From an uncultured Christensenellaceae bacterium (GTDB lineage: Bacteria > Bacillota > Clostridia > Christensenellales > UBA3700), in contig CALWKS010000003.1 of the NCBI GenBank assembly GCA_944381325.1, forward strand, positions 62,001-126,000: a stretch of 64,000 nucleotides of DNA, given 5' to 3'. A program made the position numbers and the translations under genes. The notes under the pieces were generated by a model. The model searched no databases, was not told the DNA's origin, and worked only from the letters and a program-made list of their open reading frames with translations. Position 1 is the stretch's first letter; every line of letters starts with the position of its first letter. Shown here in pieces: positions 50,814-60,704 of this stretch.

Positions 50814-51935
50814 ATGAAGATTACGGGCATATATCCGCATATTCTCGATATTCCTCTCCCCTATCCGATAAAGTTATCGTTCGGAGAGATGCGCTCCCGC
50901 CGTCAGATGTACGTTGAAGTACGCACTGCGGAGGGAATTTCAGGTATCGGCGAGGTATGGACCAATCATCCTGTTTTCAACGCCGAATCCAAGCTGATTT
51001 TGTTTGAAAAATGCATTATCCCTTTGCTTAAGGACAGAGAGTTCGAAACTCCTCAGGACGCTTACGCGTTTATCGAGAAAAACCTTCTCGAAACCGGCGC
51101 GGGCAGACAATGGGGTGCTCTCGGGCACATTATGCAGGCTGTTAGCGGAATAGATATCGCGCTTTGGGATATATACTCCCGCCTTAAAGGTCTGCCCCTT
51201 TGCAAAGCGATAAACGCTTCCTGTTCTTACCGCCCCATACCTGCTTATGCAAGCGGTCTGGGTCCCGATCATATCGAAGAATGCGTTGAACGCGCTCTTG
51301 ACAGAGGATACGGCAAATTCAAACTCAAAATCGGTTTTTCCGAGAGCAAAGACCTTGAAAATCTCACTCTCGTACGTTCTCTTGCAAAAGACAGAGAACT
51401 TTATCTGGATGCAAACCAGAAGTTTTCAGGTTATAAAGAAGCGGCGCGCCGTCTCGAAGCTTACAGCAAATTCGGTTTTAAATTCGTTGAAGAACCCGTC
51501 TCCTGTTGCGATATGAAATCAATGCGGCTTCTCCGCAATGACGGCTATACCGTAGCCGCAGGAGAAAATTCTTATACCAAGACAGAATTTTCAAATATGC
51601 TGTGGACCGACTGCATCGATATCCTTCAGCCTGACGTGGGCAAATGCGGAGGCATTACCAATATGCTGAGAATTGCCGCCTTAGCGAAATCAGCAGGCAA
51701 ATCTTTTGCTCCTCACATGTTTTCAAGCGTCATAGGTCAGACCGCTTCTCTGCACGTGCTTACCGCCGTAGGGGGATTGTTTATGGAAGTCGACGCCAAT
51801 CCCAATCTCGCTCTGTCCTCTCTTGCTTCGGTTGCCCCCTTCTCTTTCAGAGACGGATGTTTTTATCCTGACGATTGTCAGGGTCTGGGAGTAACTCTCG
51901 ACAAGGACTTTGCCTCAAAGTATTCCGTCTTATAA
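50814..51935 (+). CDS. Enolase-superfamily enzyme, mandelate racemase-like
   Basis: 373 residues. Catalytic groups are all visible: KxK as K170/K172 in KFKLKIG, metal ligands D199 (YLDAN), E226 or E227 (VEEPV) and E251 (AGENSY), the His-Asp dyad H301 (APHMF) with D274 (QPDVGKCGG), and E325. The His-Asp dyad places it with the mandelate racemase subgroup, which contains acid-sugar dehydratases and racemases, rather than with muconate cyclases or dipeptide epimerases. The ATG at 50814 follows AGGAGG, and a TATAAT lies at 50781-50786. It is divergent from the GH63 operon, so a sugar-acid dehydratase of the same pathway is likely but unproven. Confidence 0.88.
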   Translation: MKITGIYPHILDIPLPYPIKLSFGEMRSRRQMYVEVRTAEGISGIGEVWTNHPVFNAESKLILFEKCIIPLLKDREFETPQDAYAFIEKNLLETGAGRQWGALGHIMQAVSGIDIALWDIYSRLKGLPLCKAINASCSYRPIPAYASGLGPDHIEECVERALDRGYGKFKLKIGFSESKDLENLTLVRSLAKDRELYLDANQKFSGYKEAARRLEAYSKFGFKFVEEPVSCCDMKSMRLLRNDGYTVAAGENSYTKTEFSNMLWTDCIDILQPDVGKCGGITNMLRIAALAKSAGKSFAPHMFSSVIGQTASLHVLTAVGGLFMEVDANPNLALSSLASVAPFSFRDGCFYPDDCQGLGVTLDKDFASKYSVL

Positions 51936-51947
51936 TCGTTTATTTTT

Positions 51948-51981
51948 CGGGGAGCGTACCGTACGGCACGCTCCCTTTTTA
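51948..51981. terminator. Terminator between the enolase-family gene and the surface-protein operon
   Basis: GGGAGCGT pairs with ACGCTCCC around ACCGTACGGC, with TTTTT on the plus strand. The hairpin lies between converging genes. Confidence 0.85.
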
Positions 51982-51985
51982 ATGC

Positions 51986-54900
51986 TTAAGCAGCCTTTTT
52001 CTTTTTGATTATCAATACTGCCGCAACAGCCGCAGCGATAACTACTACCGCACCGCCTGCGCTGAGTCCTACGATGAGTCCTACGTTGGTCTTGCCTTCA
52101 ACGGTTATGGTAAAATCGTAAGTTACGGTTTCAAACGCGCCGTCGTTGGATGCCAGTCTGACTTCGACTTTGTACTCGCCTGCCTCGGAGGGGCTGAACT
52201 TGCCGCCGTCGAGTGCGACTTTTTCGCCGTTGTAAGTTACCTTATAAACGACCGTGTAAGATCCTTCGGGCAATCCGTTTACGTTGACGTTCACGTATGC
52301 GGAGAGGTCTATCTCTTTGCCGCTTTCGACCTTGGTATCAGCTCCGTCTTTTACGGTTACCGAAGGCGCGGCAACAACATTTACCGTTACGTTCGCGCTT
52401 ACGGCTTCGAACTGTCCGCCTGCCGCGCTTATCGTTGCCGTGCATACGTACGTGCCTTCTGCCGCCGCAAACTTGCCGTTCTCAATGGTTACGGGCTGTC
52501 CGTCCTTGGTAACCGCATAAGTTACGGTAGCTTCTTCAGCCGTATATCCGTTGAGATCTACGTTGAAGAGTCCTGCAACGTCGACGGTCTTTCCGTCTCC
52601 TGCGACAACGTTTACTTCAGCCTGCTTTGCGCTTACGCTCGGCACGCGGTTTTCAACGGTAAGGGTGAGCGTCTTTTCCACGGTTTCGAAAGAATCTCCG
52701 CTTGCAGGGCTGACCTTGACAGTTATCGTATAAACGCCTGCAACGCCTGCTATCTTTCCGTCATTGACTTCGACAGCCTGTCCGTCCTTTGTCGCGGTAA
52801 ATTCTACGACAGCGTCTTCGTGTCCGCCCTTATTGATGTTGAACAGTCCGTTGAGGTCTATGCTCTCGCAAGACTGCATTGTTACCGCATCCTCTCCCGT
52901 TATCACGGGCTGAGAAAGAAGTCTTACGGTAAACTGAGCGCTTACAGGATCAAAATCTCCTGCGTTTACGGGATCGACCGTAACGGTGATATCGTAAGAT
53001 CCGGCAACAAGCATAAGTCCGTCCATTACGGGCAATGTCGAGCAAGTTACAGTCAGCTTATACGCGTTTGCGAAAGCTCCGGGATTTACCGTATAGAAAT
53101 CGCTTACCTTGACGGGAGCGCCTGTAAATTCAACAGACAGGTCTTCTGCAACGGTTATTGTCGGAGAATCGACAACGGTAAACTCGAGAGAAAGCGTGTA
53201 CGCCTCGAATTCATCTGTTGCGGAGGAAACGGTAAACACAACAGTCTTTGTTCCTGCGCTGTATGCGTAAGCCACAAGGTCTGCTATCTCCGCTCCGTCG
53301 TTTGCGGTTATCGTAAATTCTTCCTCGGTATATCCGTTGAGATTGATATCGAGAAGAGATGTAAGGTCATAAGTTCCGTTTACGCCGTAAACCGTAACAG
53401 CGCTTTGTGTAAGGCTTACTTCAGGCTTTACGATATACTGAGCGTCTGGAGTCTGTCCTTCTACAAGTTTGTTAAAGCTGATGACAGCTTCTTTATTCTC
53501 AGAAATCTTACCTCTGAAGGTCTGGGTTACGCCGTTCTTTTCAATGTCAACGCTCCACTTACCGAACTGAGAAGAGCCTACTCCGCCAGAATTCGAACCT
53601 GAAGAAGCTTCGTCTACAAAGTTGCCGTCATTGTCCATACCTACAACAGCAACGCAGTTTTCCACGCCGTCGTATTCAACCGCATAAGCCGTGCCGTACT
53701 TGCTTGCGCTGTACTTCGGGCTGCCGTCAACAACACTCATAACGAGGAATGCGTTTACGTTATCCGTAAGTGCTGAAAGGTCTATGCCTGGGAAATTTTC
53801 CTCCGCATAATAATCTCTTACGTAATCGAAATAGTAAGGTTCTTTAGAAAGTGCGTAAATATCGCCTGTGAAGACTACGAAAGTCTCGCCCGGAGCGATA
53901 TAAACTTCATTGTTTTCAGTGATTGCTTCCTGATCCGTATTGCCGTTCTTGCTTACTGCAAGACCTGTTTCGGCATTTGCTTCTCTGTTCAGGAAAGCGT
54001 CGGTATATGCGCCGTTGGTAACGATATAATCGTAGCGCTTGATTACCACCTTTGAAAGCGCGACGGGCTTATTAGAGTTGTTATAAATCTCAATGAAATC
54101 AGCACGCTTGCTGGTTATAGAGTTCGCCTCTGTGATAATAAGTCTTGCGTCGCTGCTGTCTGCAGGAGCGCCGATCGTATACTTTTCAGGCTCATCCGCA
54201 TTGCCTATGCTTCCGACGTTGCCCAGTGCGTCTTCTGCCTGAATATAGTAGTAAACGTAAGGAGCTTTTACAGAAGAGATGCTTGCGCTGTAAACGTCGT
54301 TTTCACCCTTATTCAGAAGCACGCTCTTATATTCAGCGTTTACCGCAGTCTTGTAGAAAAGCTTGGGCAACTGAGTTTCTGACAGAGCTACGTTGTCTGT
54401 GATAGTGACAGAAAAATCGATAGTTCCGCCGAAAGCTACGTCAGGGGTAACCGCAGGGTCGCTGAGTGTGGGAGGAACTGAGTCCGCAAGAGCGTCGAAT
54501 TCAACGCTTGTTTCAAAAGTGTCGAAGTATTCGCTGCTCACGGTAGCGGTAAGGACGTAATGTCCCAGACCGTTTATCGTTACGTTTCCGTCAGAAGCGG
54601 GTACGCTTCCCTCTCCGTCTTTGCTGAGAGCGTAAGACATCTGATATTCGTCTGCAAAATAATTGCCGCCATCTACAGATACGATTTCAGCAACGGCAAC
54701 CTGCTTTACCTCGTCGGGGGTATTAAGATCAACGGCTTCAGTAAGAGCATTAAGCGAAGGCACCGCCTTTTCGTAACCGAAACTGATCGCAGTCTGTTTG
54801 CTTGCCGTAGTGCGTGACTGAACGGTTATCTTTACTCCGCCCATTTCAACGTCTACGAAGTACGGAGAATAATGTACAGAGCTTACGCCAGCTGTTTCAG

Positions 54901-55900
54901 AAAAGTTGCTGTTGGTAGACTTGTCTTCAAGAGCCGCACTTCCGTCGTTATTCATACCGACAACCGCTCTTGTAACCTCTTCTCCGTTTACCTTTACCGT
55001 CCACATAGTGCCGTAAGCGGTATCTTTGTATGCCGCTGACGGATCAGGTATTACAGCAGAGTCTGCAGAATACGGATCTGATACGGCAAGGAACATTTTC
55101 GTATTGCCGTAGTCTACAATATCCTGTGAATTAACTCCGAAAGAGCCTACTCTGCCTTCGGTATATTGTGCTTTAAGATACTCGAAATTGAACGGCGCTT
55201 TTGCAAGTCCTTTCTGTTCTGTTGTATCTATAGCGGTTTTGCCGATAAACATCACAAAGTATTCGCCGGGAGCGATCTCCACTTCGTTTTCAGCGGTGAT
55301 TCTCTGCTTTACGCCTTCTCCCGCGTCGATAGCAAAGAACGCTTCGCCTTTATTGTTGGATTCGTCAACAGTGAACTTTGTTCCGTCACAGATATATTCG
55401 TTCATCACGAGCGAAACTTCTGAAAGTTTGAGCGGAGCGTCGCCCGTATTTCTCATCTCTACGAAGTCGTATCTTCTGCCGTTTACTGCGTTCATTTCTG
55501 TGATAACGACCTGCGGTTTGACATAATCCTGTTTTGCCGACACTTTGATTTTGTGCGGCGCTTCTTCAGAGCCGTCGCTGACGTCGCCTGCCTTGATATA
55601 GTAATATATCTCAGGAACAAGGGCTATTCCGCTGAGCGTAGCGCTGAACGTACTGCCTTCTGCCGTCATCGGAACTGCGTTGAAAGCCGCGCCTTTGCCG
55701 AACGTGTTGTAGTACAGCGTAGCTTCCGACGCATCGGTTATTTCCGCGCTGATGGTAATGTCTGAGCCGTATTCTGCACTCAGAACGGGTTCATGCGAGA
55801 TAGTCGTCTGTGCAAAAGCCTGTCTGTTGGGAATCACAGACACAGTAAGCACGCATACGAGAATCACCGCGAGAACCGCTAGTCCCATTTTTCTTTTCAT
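51986..55900 (-). CDS. Surface protein with lamin-tail and Ig-like repeats
   Basis: 1304 residues. Signal peptide (about 1-30, cut near AFA-Q), an Ig-like opening, a lamin-tail domain (VVITEMNAVNGRRYDFVEMRN), a linker domain, a second Ig-like domain and a second lamin-tail domain (LIITEANSITSKRADFIEIYN), then five 80-95-residue repeats of the form DL-x-x-[LY]-[FVL]-N-[VI]-N-x-[NG]-G, TKDG, G-x-[YF] and G-x-F-E-x-V. A C-terminal membrane helix (about 1270-1298) is followed by KKKK, with no LPXTG. The same repeat recurs in the operon mate at 61787-63190. The ATG follows AGGAGG. Adhesion or polysaccharide binding is a guess; lamin-tail domains often accompany secreted nucleases and phosphoesterases. 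Confidence 0.85.
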   Translation of the reverse strand: MKRKMGLAVLAVILVCVLTVSVIPNRQAFAQTTISHEPVLSAEYGSDITISAEITDASEATLYYNTFGKGAAFNAVPMTAEGSTFSATLSGIALVPEIYYYIKAGDVSDGSEEAPHKIKVSAKQDYVKPQVVITEMNAVNGRRYDFVEMRNTGDAPLKLSEVSLVMNEYICDGTKFTVDESNNKGEAFFAIDAGEGVKQRITAENEVEIAPGEYFVMFIGKTAIDTTEQKGLAKAPFNFEYLKAQYTEGRVGSFGVNSQDIVDYGNTKMFLAVSDPYSADSAVIPDPSAAYKDTAYGTMWTVKVNGEEVTRAVVGMNNDGSAALEDKSTNSNFSETAGVSSVHYSPYFVDVEMGGVKITVQSRTTASKQTAISFGYEKAVPSLNALTEAVDLNTPDEVKQVAVAEIVSVDGGNYFADEYQMSYALSKDGEGSVPASDGNVTINGLGHYVLTATVSSEYFDTFETSVEFDALADSVPPTLSDPAVTPDVAFGGTIDFSVTITDNVALSETQLPKLFYKTAVNAEYKSVLLNKGENDVYSASISSVKAPYVYYYIQAEDALGNVGSIGNADEPEKYTIGAPADSSDARLIITEANSITSKRADFIEIYNNSNKPVALSKVVIKRYDYIVTNGAYTDAFLNREANAETGLAVSKNGNTDQEAITENNEVYIAPGETFVVFTGDIYALSKEPYYFDYVRDYYAEENFPGIDLSALTDNVNAFLVMSVVDGSPKYSASKYGTAYAVEYDGVENCVAVVGMDNDGNFVDEASSGSNSGGVGSSQFGKWSVDIEKNGVTQTFRGKISENKEAVISFNKLVEGQTPDAQYIVKPEVSLTQSAVTVYGVNGTYDLTSLLDINLNGYTEEEFTITANDGAEIADLVAYAYSAGTKTVVFTVSSATDEFEAYTLSLEFTVVDSPTITVAEDLSVEFTGAPVKVSDFYTVNPGAFANAYKLTVTCSTLPVMDGLMLVAGSYDITVTVDPVNAGDFDPVSAQFTVRLLSQPVITGEDAVTMQSCESIDLNGLFNINKGGHEDAVVEFTATKDGQAVEVNDGKIAGVAGVYTITVKVSPASGDSFETVEKTLTLTVENRVPSVSAKQAEVNVVAGDGKTVDVAGLFNVDLNGYTAEEATVTYAVTKDGQPVTIENGKFAAAEGTYVCTATISAAGGQFEAVSANVTVNVVAAPSVTVKDGADTKVESGKEIDLSAYVNVNVNGLPEGSYTVVYKVTYNGEKVALDGGKFSPSEAGEYKVEVRLASNDGAFETVTYDFTITVEGKTNVGLIVGLSAGGAVVVIAAAVAAVLIIKKKKAA

Positions 55901-55918
55901 AATTTCCTCCTCTTCAGT

Positions 55919-58678
55919 TTATTTTGTTTTAAGCCATACGAATTCGTAAGGAGCGAGCGTAAGCTCAGTCGCTGAAACCGTATTGCCGTTCAACAAATCA
56001 GTTCCTCCTTCAGATATTGCGATCTTGCGGGGCTCTCCCGACATATTGACCGCATACAATATCTTTTCTTCTTCGCAACTTCTCTCCAGTGCGAAAACAC
56101 CTTCGGGCGCGTCGAGAATTTTCTGAGCCGCTGACGGAGAGAACGCTTTGTGTTGTGACCTTATCGCCAGCAATCCGCAAATGGCGGAATAGACCTCTTT
56201 TCTCAGCGAGCCTTCTGTTTCAAGTTGTTTGACCACCTCCTCGTAATCGAGTTTTTCTCTGTTTATTCTTCTGTTTATACCCGACGCCTTCATACCCTCG
56301 ACGTCGTTTCTGCTTCCCAGCAGGCTGTGAATGTAAATACCAGGTACGCCCGCCATAGACAGAACTATAGACTCGGCACAGATAAACTTTTTCTTTGCCG
56401 TGCTGTCATCGTCTTCTGCAGAAGTAACTGCGTCAAGATAGTTGATATTCAGCTCGTAAGGAGACTGACTGCCGTCAGGCATATTGCGGTAGCTGATCCT
56501 GCCACCTCTGTTTACGGTATGTTCGAGCAGAACGTTCAGCTCTTTGTCGTTCAACATCTTCTCAACCGGTCTCACGCCTATTCCGTCGTGCGACGAGAGA
56601 AAGTTGAAGAACGCATTGCCGTCCATCTTCTCAGGCAATATCGCCGCCCATTCTCTGAGCTTTGACGTGTCGCCCGTAAGCATTGTGTACATTACCAGCG
56701 GAGGAAGCGGGAACTGATATACGAGGTCCGCCTCGTCTCCGTCGCCGAAATAAGATATGTTATCCTTGTGCGGCACGTTGGTTTCGGTTATGAACTTGAC
56801 CTCGAAACAGGACTCGACCACATTCTTCATGATCTTTATGAGCTTGTGAGTCTCGGGCAAGTGCATACATTTTGTGCCAAGCTCTTTCCAGAGTACGCCG
56901 ATCGCGTCAAGTCTTATAAATCTCGCGCCCTTGTCCGCATATTCTAAAAGCACGTCGAGAATCTCTATAAGCACGTCGGGATTCTTATAGTTCAGATCTA
57001 TCTGATCTTCACTGAAAGTAGTCCACAGATACTTTTTGCCGTAAGGCGTATCGAAAGGCGTCAGCAGAGGCAAAGCTCTGGGGCGGATTACCTTGCTGTA
57101 ATCGGCATTGGGGTCGCATTCTACAAAGTAATTTCTGTATCTTTCGTCCCCTGCCAGATATCCTCTCATATAAGGACTGCTTGCTGATACGTGATTTGCA
57201 ACGGCATCAAGCATAAGGTCGAAACCGTCGTCCTTTATTTTCTCGATATCCTTCCACTCGCCCAGCTCGGGATTTACCGCTCTGTAATCAGAAACAGCGA
57301 ATCCGTCGTCTGAGGTATAAGGATATATAGGCAGGAAGTGTATCGCGCTCACCTTTCCTTCAAGATACTTTCTTGCAAACCTTTCAAATGTAACGAGTGG
57401 CTTTTCTCCCTCTTTCTTCAGGGTGTCGCCGTATGTGATCAGAATGCTGTCTCTCTGACTGAGTCCGTTGCGCTGAATAGGACCGTCGGGAGCGTATTTA
57501 TTCTTGAGCTCTTCGATTTTGCGGTATGTTTCAGCGTAGTCGTCGGGATAAAGTTCTTTGAGATATTCATAAGTCTTGTCTTCTTTTATCCTGCGCTCCG
57601 TATCAAAGTCAAAGAACGCGACTTTATCCTGCGGAAACTCGAGATAAGCTGTTTTCCCTGACTGCCAGTCTTCGAAATCGTTGCTTACGACTTTGACTTC
57701 TTGTCCCGCTATTTTCGTGATAAGTATTGCATATGATCCTTGCGGCTCGGCAAAATCGACTTTCGTTTCAACGGTGGTGCGCAAAGTCTTCTTGAGGCTG
57801 GCAACTATGTTCTCGGGACGAATGCCGAGTTTTACCTTTTTGCCCTCGTATCTTTCGAGAATACCTGCGTTCTTTGCGTTGAGCTTATATTCGAAAGCGT
57901 CGCAGCAAGCGTAAAGCCCCTTTTCTTTTCTCGTGATATCTACGTCAAAGAAGTTGGTCGGAGGAGAGCCTATGAATGACGCGACGAATACCGTCTCGCT
58001 CTCGTGATAGACTTCGTACGGCGTGCCTATCTGCTCTATCTTTCCGTTGTGAAGAACTACGATTTTATCCGCAAGGCTCATAGCTTCGCTCTGATCGTGC
58101 GTTACGAATATCGAAGTTGCGCCGATTTTCTCGTGTATTCTCTTGAGCTCCGTTCTCATAGAAACGCGCAGCTTTGCGTCCAGGTTGCTGAGAGGCTCGT
58201 CCATAAGGAAGATCTCGGGTTTGACCGCCATTGCTCTTGCGACCGCCACTCTTTGTCTCTGTCCGCCTGAAAGCTGAGACGGATAACGCTTGAGATAAGG
58301 CGTAAGTTCACAACCCTCAGCAACGTCTTCGACGATTTCTTTTATCTTCTCTTTGCTGTACTTTTTGAGCTTTAACGGATAAGCTATATTGTTGTATACC
58401 GTCATATGCGGCCATACGGCGTAGCTCTGGAATATCATCGATACTCCTCTGTCCTTGGGCTGAAGGTCGACGATTGATTTGCCTTCGACGCGGATGTCTC
58501 CCCCCGTTACTTCTTCAAGTCCCGCTATCATACGGATTATCGTGGTCTTTCCGCAACCAGACGGGCCGAGGAATACGACGAATTCTCCCTTTTCGATATT
58601 CAGATTGGCATTTTTGACAATCATAGGACCTTTAGAAGAATATTTTTTATTAAGATTTACAAGTTGCAAGAAACTCAT
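55919..58678 (-). CDS. Fusion: sugar ABC ATPase plus GH13_18 sugar phosphorylase
   Basis: 919 residues in one frame. Residues 1-about 365 are a MalK/UgpC-type ATPase: Walker A GPSGCGKTT (38-46), Q-loop Q84, LSGGQ (136-140), Walker B FLMDEP, switch H194, and the C-terminal OB-type regulatory domain. From about 370 it continues into a complete GH13_18 barrel: DAVANH (491-496), nucleophile D591 in IRLDAIG, acid/base E632 in TETNVPH, and transition-state D698 in SSHDGIG. The ETNVPH-KDNISYFG segment resembles glucosylglycerate phosphorylases (E. coli YcjM) more than sucrose phosphorylase. No Met lies between residues 300 and 488 in which a separate second gene could start. Normally these are two genes. 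It follows the two permease genes, 12 bases away. Confidence 0.95.
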   Translation of the reverse strand: MSFLQLVNLNKKYSSKGPMIVKNANLNIEKGEFVVFLGPSGCGKTTIIRMIAGLEEVTGGDIRVEGKSIVDLQPKDRGVSMIFQSYAVWPHMTVYNNIAYPLKLKKYSKEKIKEIVEDVAEGCELTPYLKRYPSQLSGGQRQRVAVARAMAVKPEIFLMDEPLSNLDAKLRVSMRTELKRIHEKIGATSIFVTHDQSEAMSLADKIVVLHNGKIEQIGTPYEVYHESETVFVASFIGSPPTNFFDVDITRKEKGLYACCDAFEYKLNAKNAGILERYEGKKVKLGIRPENIVASLKKTLRTTVETKVDFAEPQGSYAILITKIAGQEVKVVSNDFEDWQSGKTAYLEFPQDKVAFFDFDTERRIKEDKTYEYLKELYPDDYAETYRKIEELKNKYAPDGPIQRNGLSQRDSILITYGDTLKKEGEKPLVTFERFARKYLEGKVSAIHFLPIYPYTSDDGFAVSDYRAVNPELGEWKDIEKIKDDGFDLMLDAVANHVSASSPYMRGYLAGDERYRNYFVECDPNADYSKVIRPRALPLLTPFDTPYGKKYLWTTFSEDQIDLNYKNPDVLIEILDVLLEYADKGARFIRLDAIGVLWKELGTKCMHLPETHKLIKIMKNVVESCFEVKFITETNVPHKDNISYFGDGDEADLVYQFPLPPLVMYTMLTGDTSKLREWAAILPEKMDGNAFFNFLSSHDGIGVRPVEKMLNDKELNVLLEHTVNRGGRISYRNMPDGSQSPYELNINYLDAVTSAEDDDSTAKKKFICAESIVLSMAGVPGIYIHSLLGSRNDVEGMKASGINRRINREKLDYEEVVKQLETEGSLRKEVYSAICGLLAIRSQHKAFSPSAAQKILDAPEGVFALERSCEEEKILYAVNMSGEPRKIAISEGGTDLLNGNTVSATELTLAPYEFVWLKTK

Positions 58679-58690
58679 AGTTTTTCTCCC

Positions 58691-59776
58691 TTATTTTATT
58701 GCAGATGCTCCCCACATCTGATTGATGTATTTTCTCATTATGAACGTGAATACCAGTGCCGGCAGAATGAGGATTATACTGCCTGCCGCGGCGAACTGAA
58801 TGTCGCTGGTGCCCGAGCCTATCGCCTTGTATACGGCAAGAGCGAGAGTGCTGTTTCTGTTGGTAAGTATAAGCGCTGTGATAGTGTCGTTCCACGCCGT
58901 CGAGAACGCGTACATCGAACTTGCGGCAATCGCCGGGAAAGTCATCGGCAGCGTTATCTTGAAAAAGGTCTGCACCTTGCTTGCGCCGAACACGCACGAG
59001 GCTTCTTCCAATTCAGGATTTATGCCGCTGAAGATACCGCTCGTTATCCACGACGTCAACGCTATGTTGGGTATCGAATAAATTATCGCAAGTCCTATCA
59101 GCGAGTCGAACAGATTAAATCTTATCAGCAATATCGCCATCGGCAGAGATATCGCAACGATAGGGAACATTCTTACTATAAGCAGCATCATATTCACCTT
59201 TTCTCTGCCCTTGAATTTGTACCTCGCTATCGCATACCCTGCACAACTTCCGAGCGATACGGATATGAGTATCGTCATCAGTGAAACCAGAATACTGTTG
59301 ACAAGCGACTGCACGCCGTTTACCGTCAGGTTGAAAAAGGCTTTGAAGTTGTACCACGGATCTTTCGCGTATTTAAACACCGTAGTGCCCTGAGTCTTCG
59401 TGACCTCGAAGTCTTCGAGGAATTCGTCGCCTGACTTTCTTACCGAAAGATATCTTTCAAAATATTCTTCGATCTCCAGGCTGTTTCTCGAAGTGAACGC
59501 CGGCTCGAAGGAGTCTCCTTCCTTGACCTGAACGCGGTATTTCGTAAAATTCGGGTCTTCGGGATCAGAGATATAAGTTACCTGCACTTCAACGTTGAAG
59601 GACGGGAACATCTTCATCGGAAACTGAGAAATCTCGTTTACCGAAGAGAACGCGACCGTTACGAAGTACAGCAGAGGCACGATTATCGAGAGAACAACCA
59701 TTGCCATAAACAGCACTATTAGCACGTTGAGCGGCGTAAGCTTTTTAAGAAAAGCGTATTTCTTCTTATTCTGCAT
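58691..59776 (-). CDS. Sugar ABC transporter permease, MalG-like
   Basis: 361 residues against about 280 for common MalG-type permeases. Six predicted helices and the ATPase-coupling EAA loop EEASCVFGASKVQTFF. The extra length is an extracytoplasmic insertion of about 85 residues between helix 1 and helix 2 (about residues 53-145), rich in charged residues (SDPEDPNFTKYRVQVKEGD). Such a domain could contact a substrate or binding protein. The start overlaps the MalF-like gene by 11 bases. No substrate-binding protein gene lies in the window. Confidence 0.92.
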   Translation of the reverse strand: MQNKKKYAFLKKLTPLNVLIVLFMAMVVLSIIVPLLYFVTVAFSSVNEISQFPMKMFPSFNVEVQVTYISDPEDPNFTKYRVQVKEGDSFEPAFTSRNSLEIEEYFERYLSVRKSGDEFLEDFEVTKTQGTTVFKYAKDPWYNFKAFFNLTVNGVQSLVNSILVSLMTILISVSLGSCAGYAIARYKFKGREKVNMMLLIVRMFPIVAISLPMAILLIRFNLFDSLIGLAIIYSIPNIALTSWITSGIFSGINPELEEASCVFGASKVQTFFKITLPMTFPAIAASSMYAFSTAWNDTITALILTNRNSTLALAVYKAIGSGTSDIQFAAAGSIILILPALVFTFIMRKYINQMWGASAIK

Positions 59777-60686
59777 CGTTCGCCTCCATAACGCTGTTTC
59801 TCTTGGCGACCTTGTAATAAATCACTGACGTGATAAACACTATTATCGCAACGATTATGCTCATCGCATAAGCCATTTTTTCCGCGTTAGGCGCATTGGG
59901 AACGAACTCTACGTAATACGCTATTCTTTCAACCATAAACGGCAACGCGTTGTATCCCAGCACCATTACCACAAGCACCCACATCTGCGCCGCTGCTATC
60001 ATTCTGAGTAGCAGCGACGTGATTATGGAAGGTTTAAGTATTGGTATGACTATGTCCTTGGTTATCTGCCATTTGGACGCGCCGAAAATCGCGCCCGCTT
60101 CTTTGAATTCGTTATTAAGATTCTGCAGCCCCGCGAGAATAATGATCACCGTAGAAGGAAGAACGGTCCATGTATCTATAGATACGAGCATAAGAATTGC
60201 GCTCAGTCCGTCCGCTTCCAGCCAGGCTATCGTATCCTGGGATATGCTCATCGCCGTGAGTATGGAATTTATCCAGCCGGTCTCTCTGAGACCCGTCTTC
60301 CATATTATTGCGACGGCGGTAGGCGTGATCGCCATAGGAATCATAACGATAAAAAGCAGCAGTTTATTGAATTTGAATTTCATATTCAGTATCAGCGCCA
60401 GTATCATTGCCAGCACGTACTGAACGAGAACTGAAATCACCACGAAAAGCGCGGTGTTGAGAATTGCCGTGCCGAACTCAGCGTCCCTGAAGATATAGAC
60501 GTAGTTCATAAACGTGAAATGTCCCTCAGCGTCGGTAAAGCTCTCATAAGTTCCCGCAATTACGGGAAAGAGCCAGAAAAGCAGATAGAACACTATCGAC
60601 GGCGCAAGCAGCAGCCACGGCATGACTTTTTTTGAAACGCCTTTGCGCTTTTTTAAAAGCGGCTTTGAGTCAAAGACTTTTTCCAT
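59766..60686 (-). CDS. Sugar ABC transporter permease, MalF-like
   Basis: 306 residues, six helices, EAA loop EFKEAGAIFGASKWQIT. With the MalG-like permease and the ATPase part of the fusion protein it forms a complete carbohydrate import channel. The ATG at 60686 follows AAAGGGG; a start 18 bases earlier lacks a site. It begins 18 bases after the GH172 gene. Confidence 0.93.
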   Translation of the reverse strand: MEKVFDSKPLLKKRKGVSKKVMPWLLLAPSIVFYLLFWLFPVIAGTYESFTDAEGHFTFMNYVYIFRDAEFGTAILNTALFVVISVLVQYVLAMILALILNMKFKFNKLLLFIVMIPMAITPTAVAIIWKTGLRETGWINSILTAMSISQDTIAWLEADGLSAILMLVSIDTWTVLPSTVIIILAGLQNLNNEFKEAGAIFGASKWQITKDIVIPILKPSIITSLLLRMIAAAQMWVLVVMVLGYNALPFMVERIAYYVEFVPNAPNAEKMAYAMSIIVAIIVFITSVIYYKVAKRNSVMEANDAE

Positions 60687-60704
60687 AATTTTTCCCCTTT
60701 GCAA

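Noticed and set aside
57480..57700. Two neighbouring genes merged by a sequencing frameshift in the ATPase-phosphorylase protein
   Set aside because: Both halves lie in the same frame with a continuous, sensible linker, and the region holds no ATG start for a second gene. A frameshift would not leave both halves in frame.
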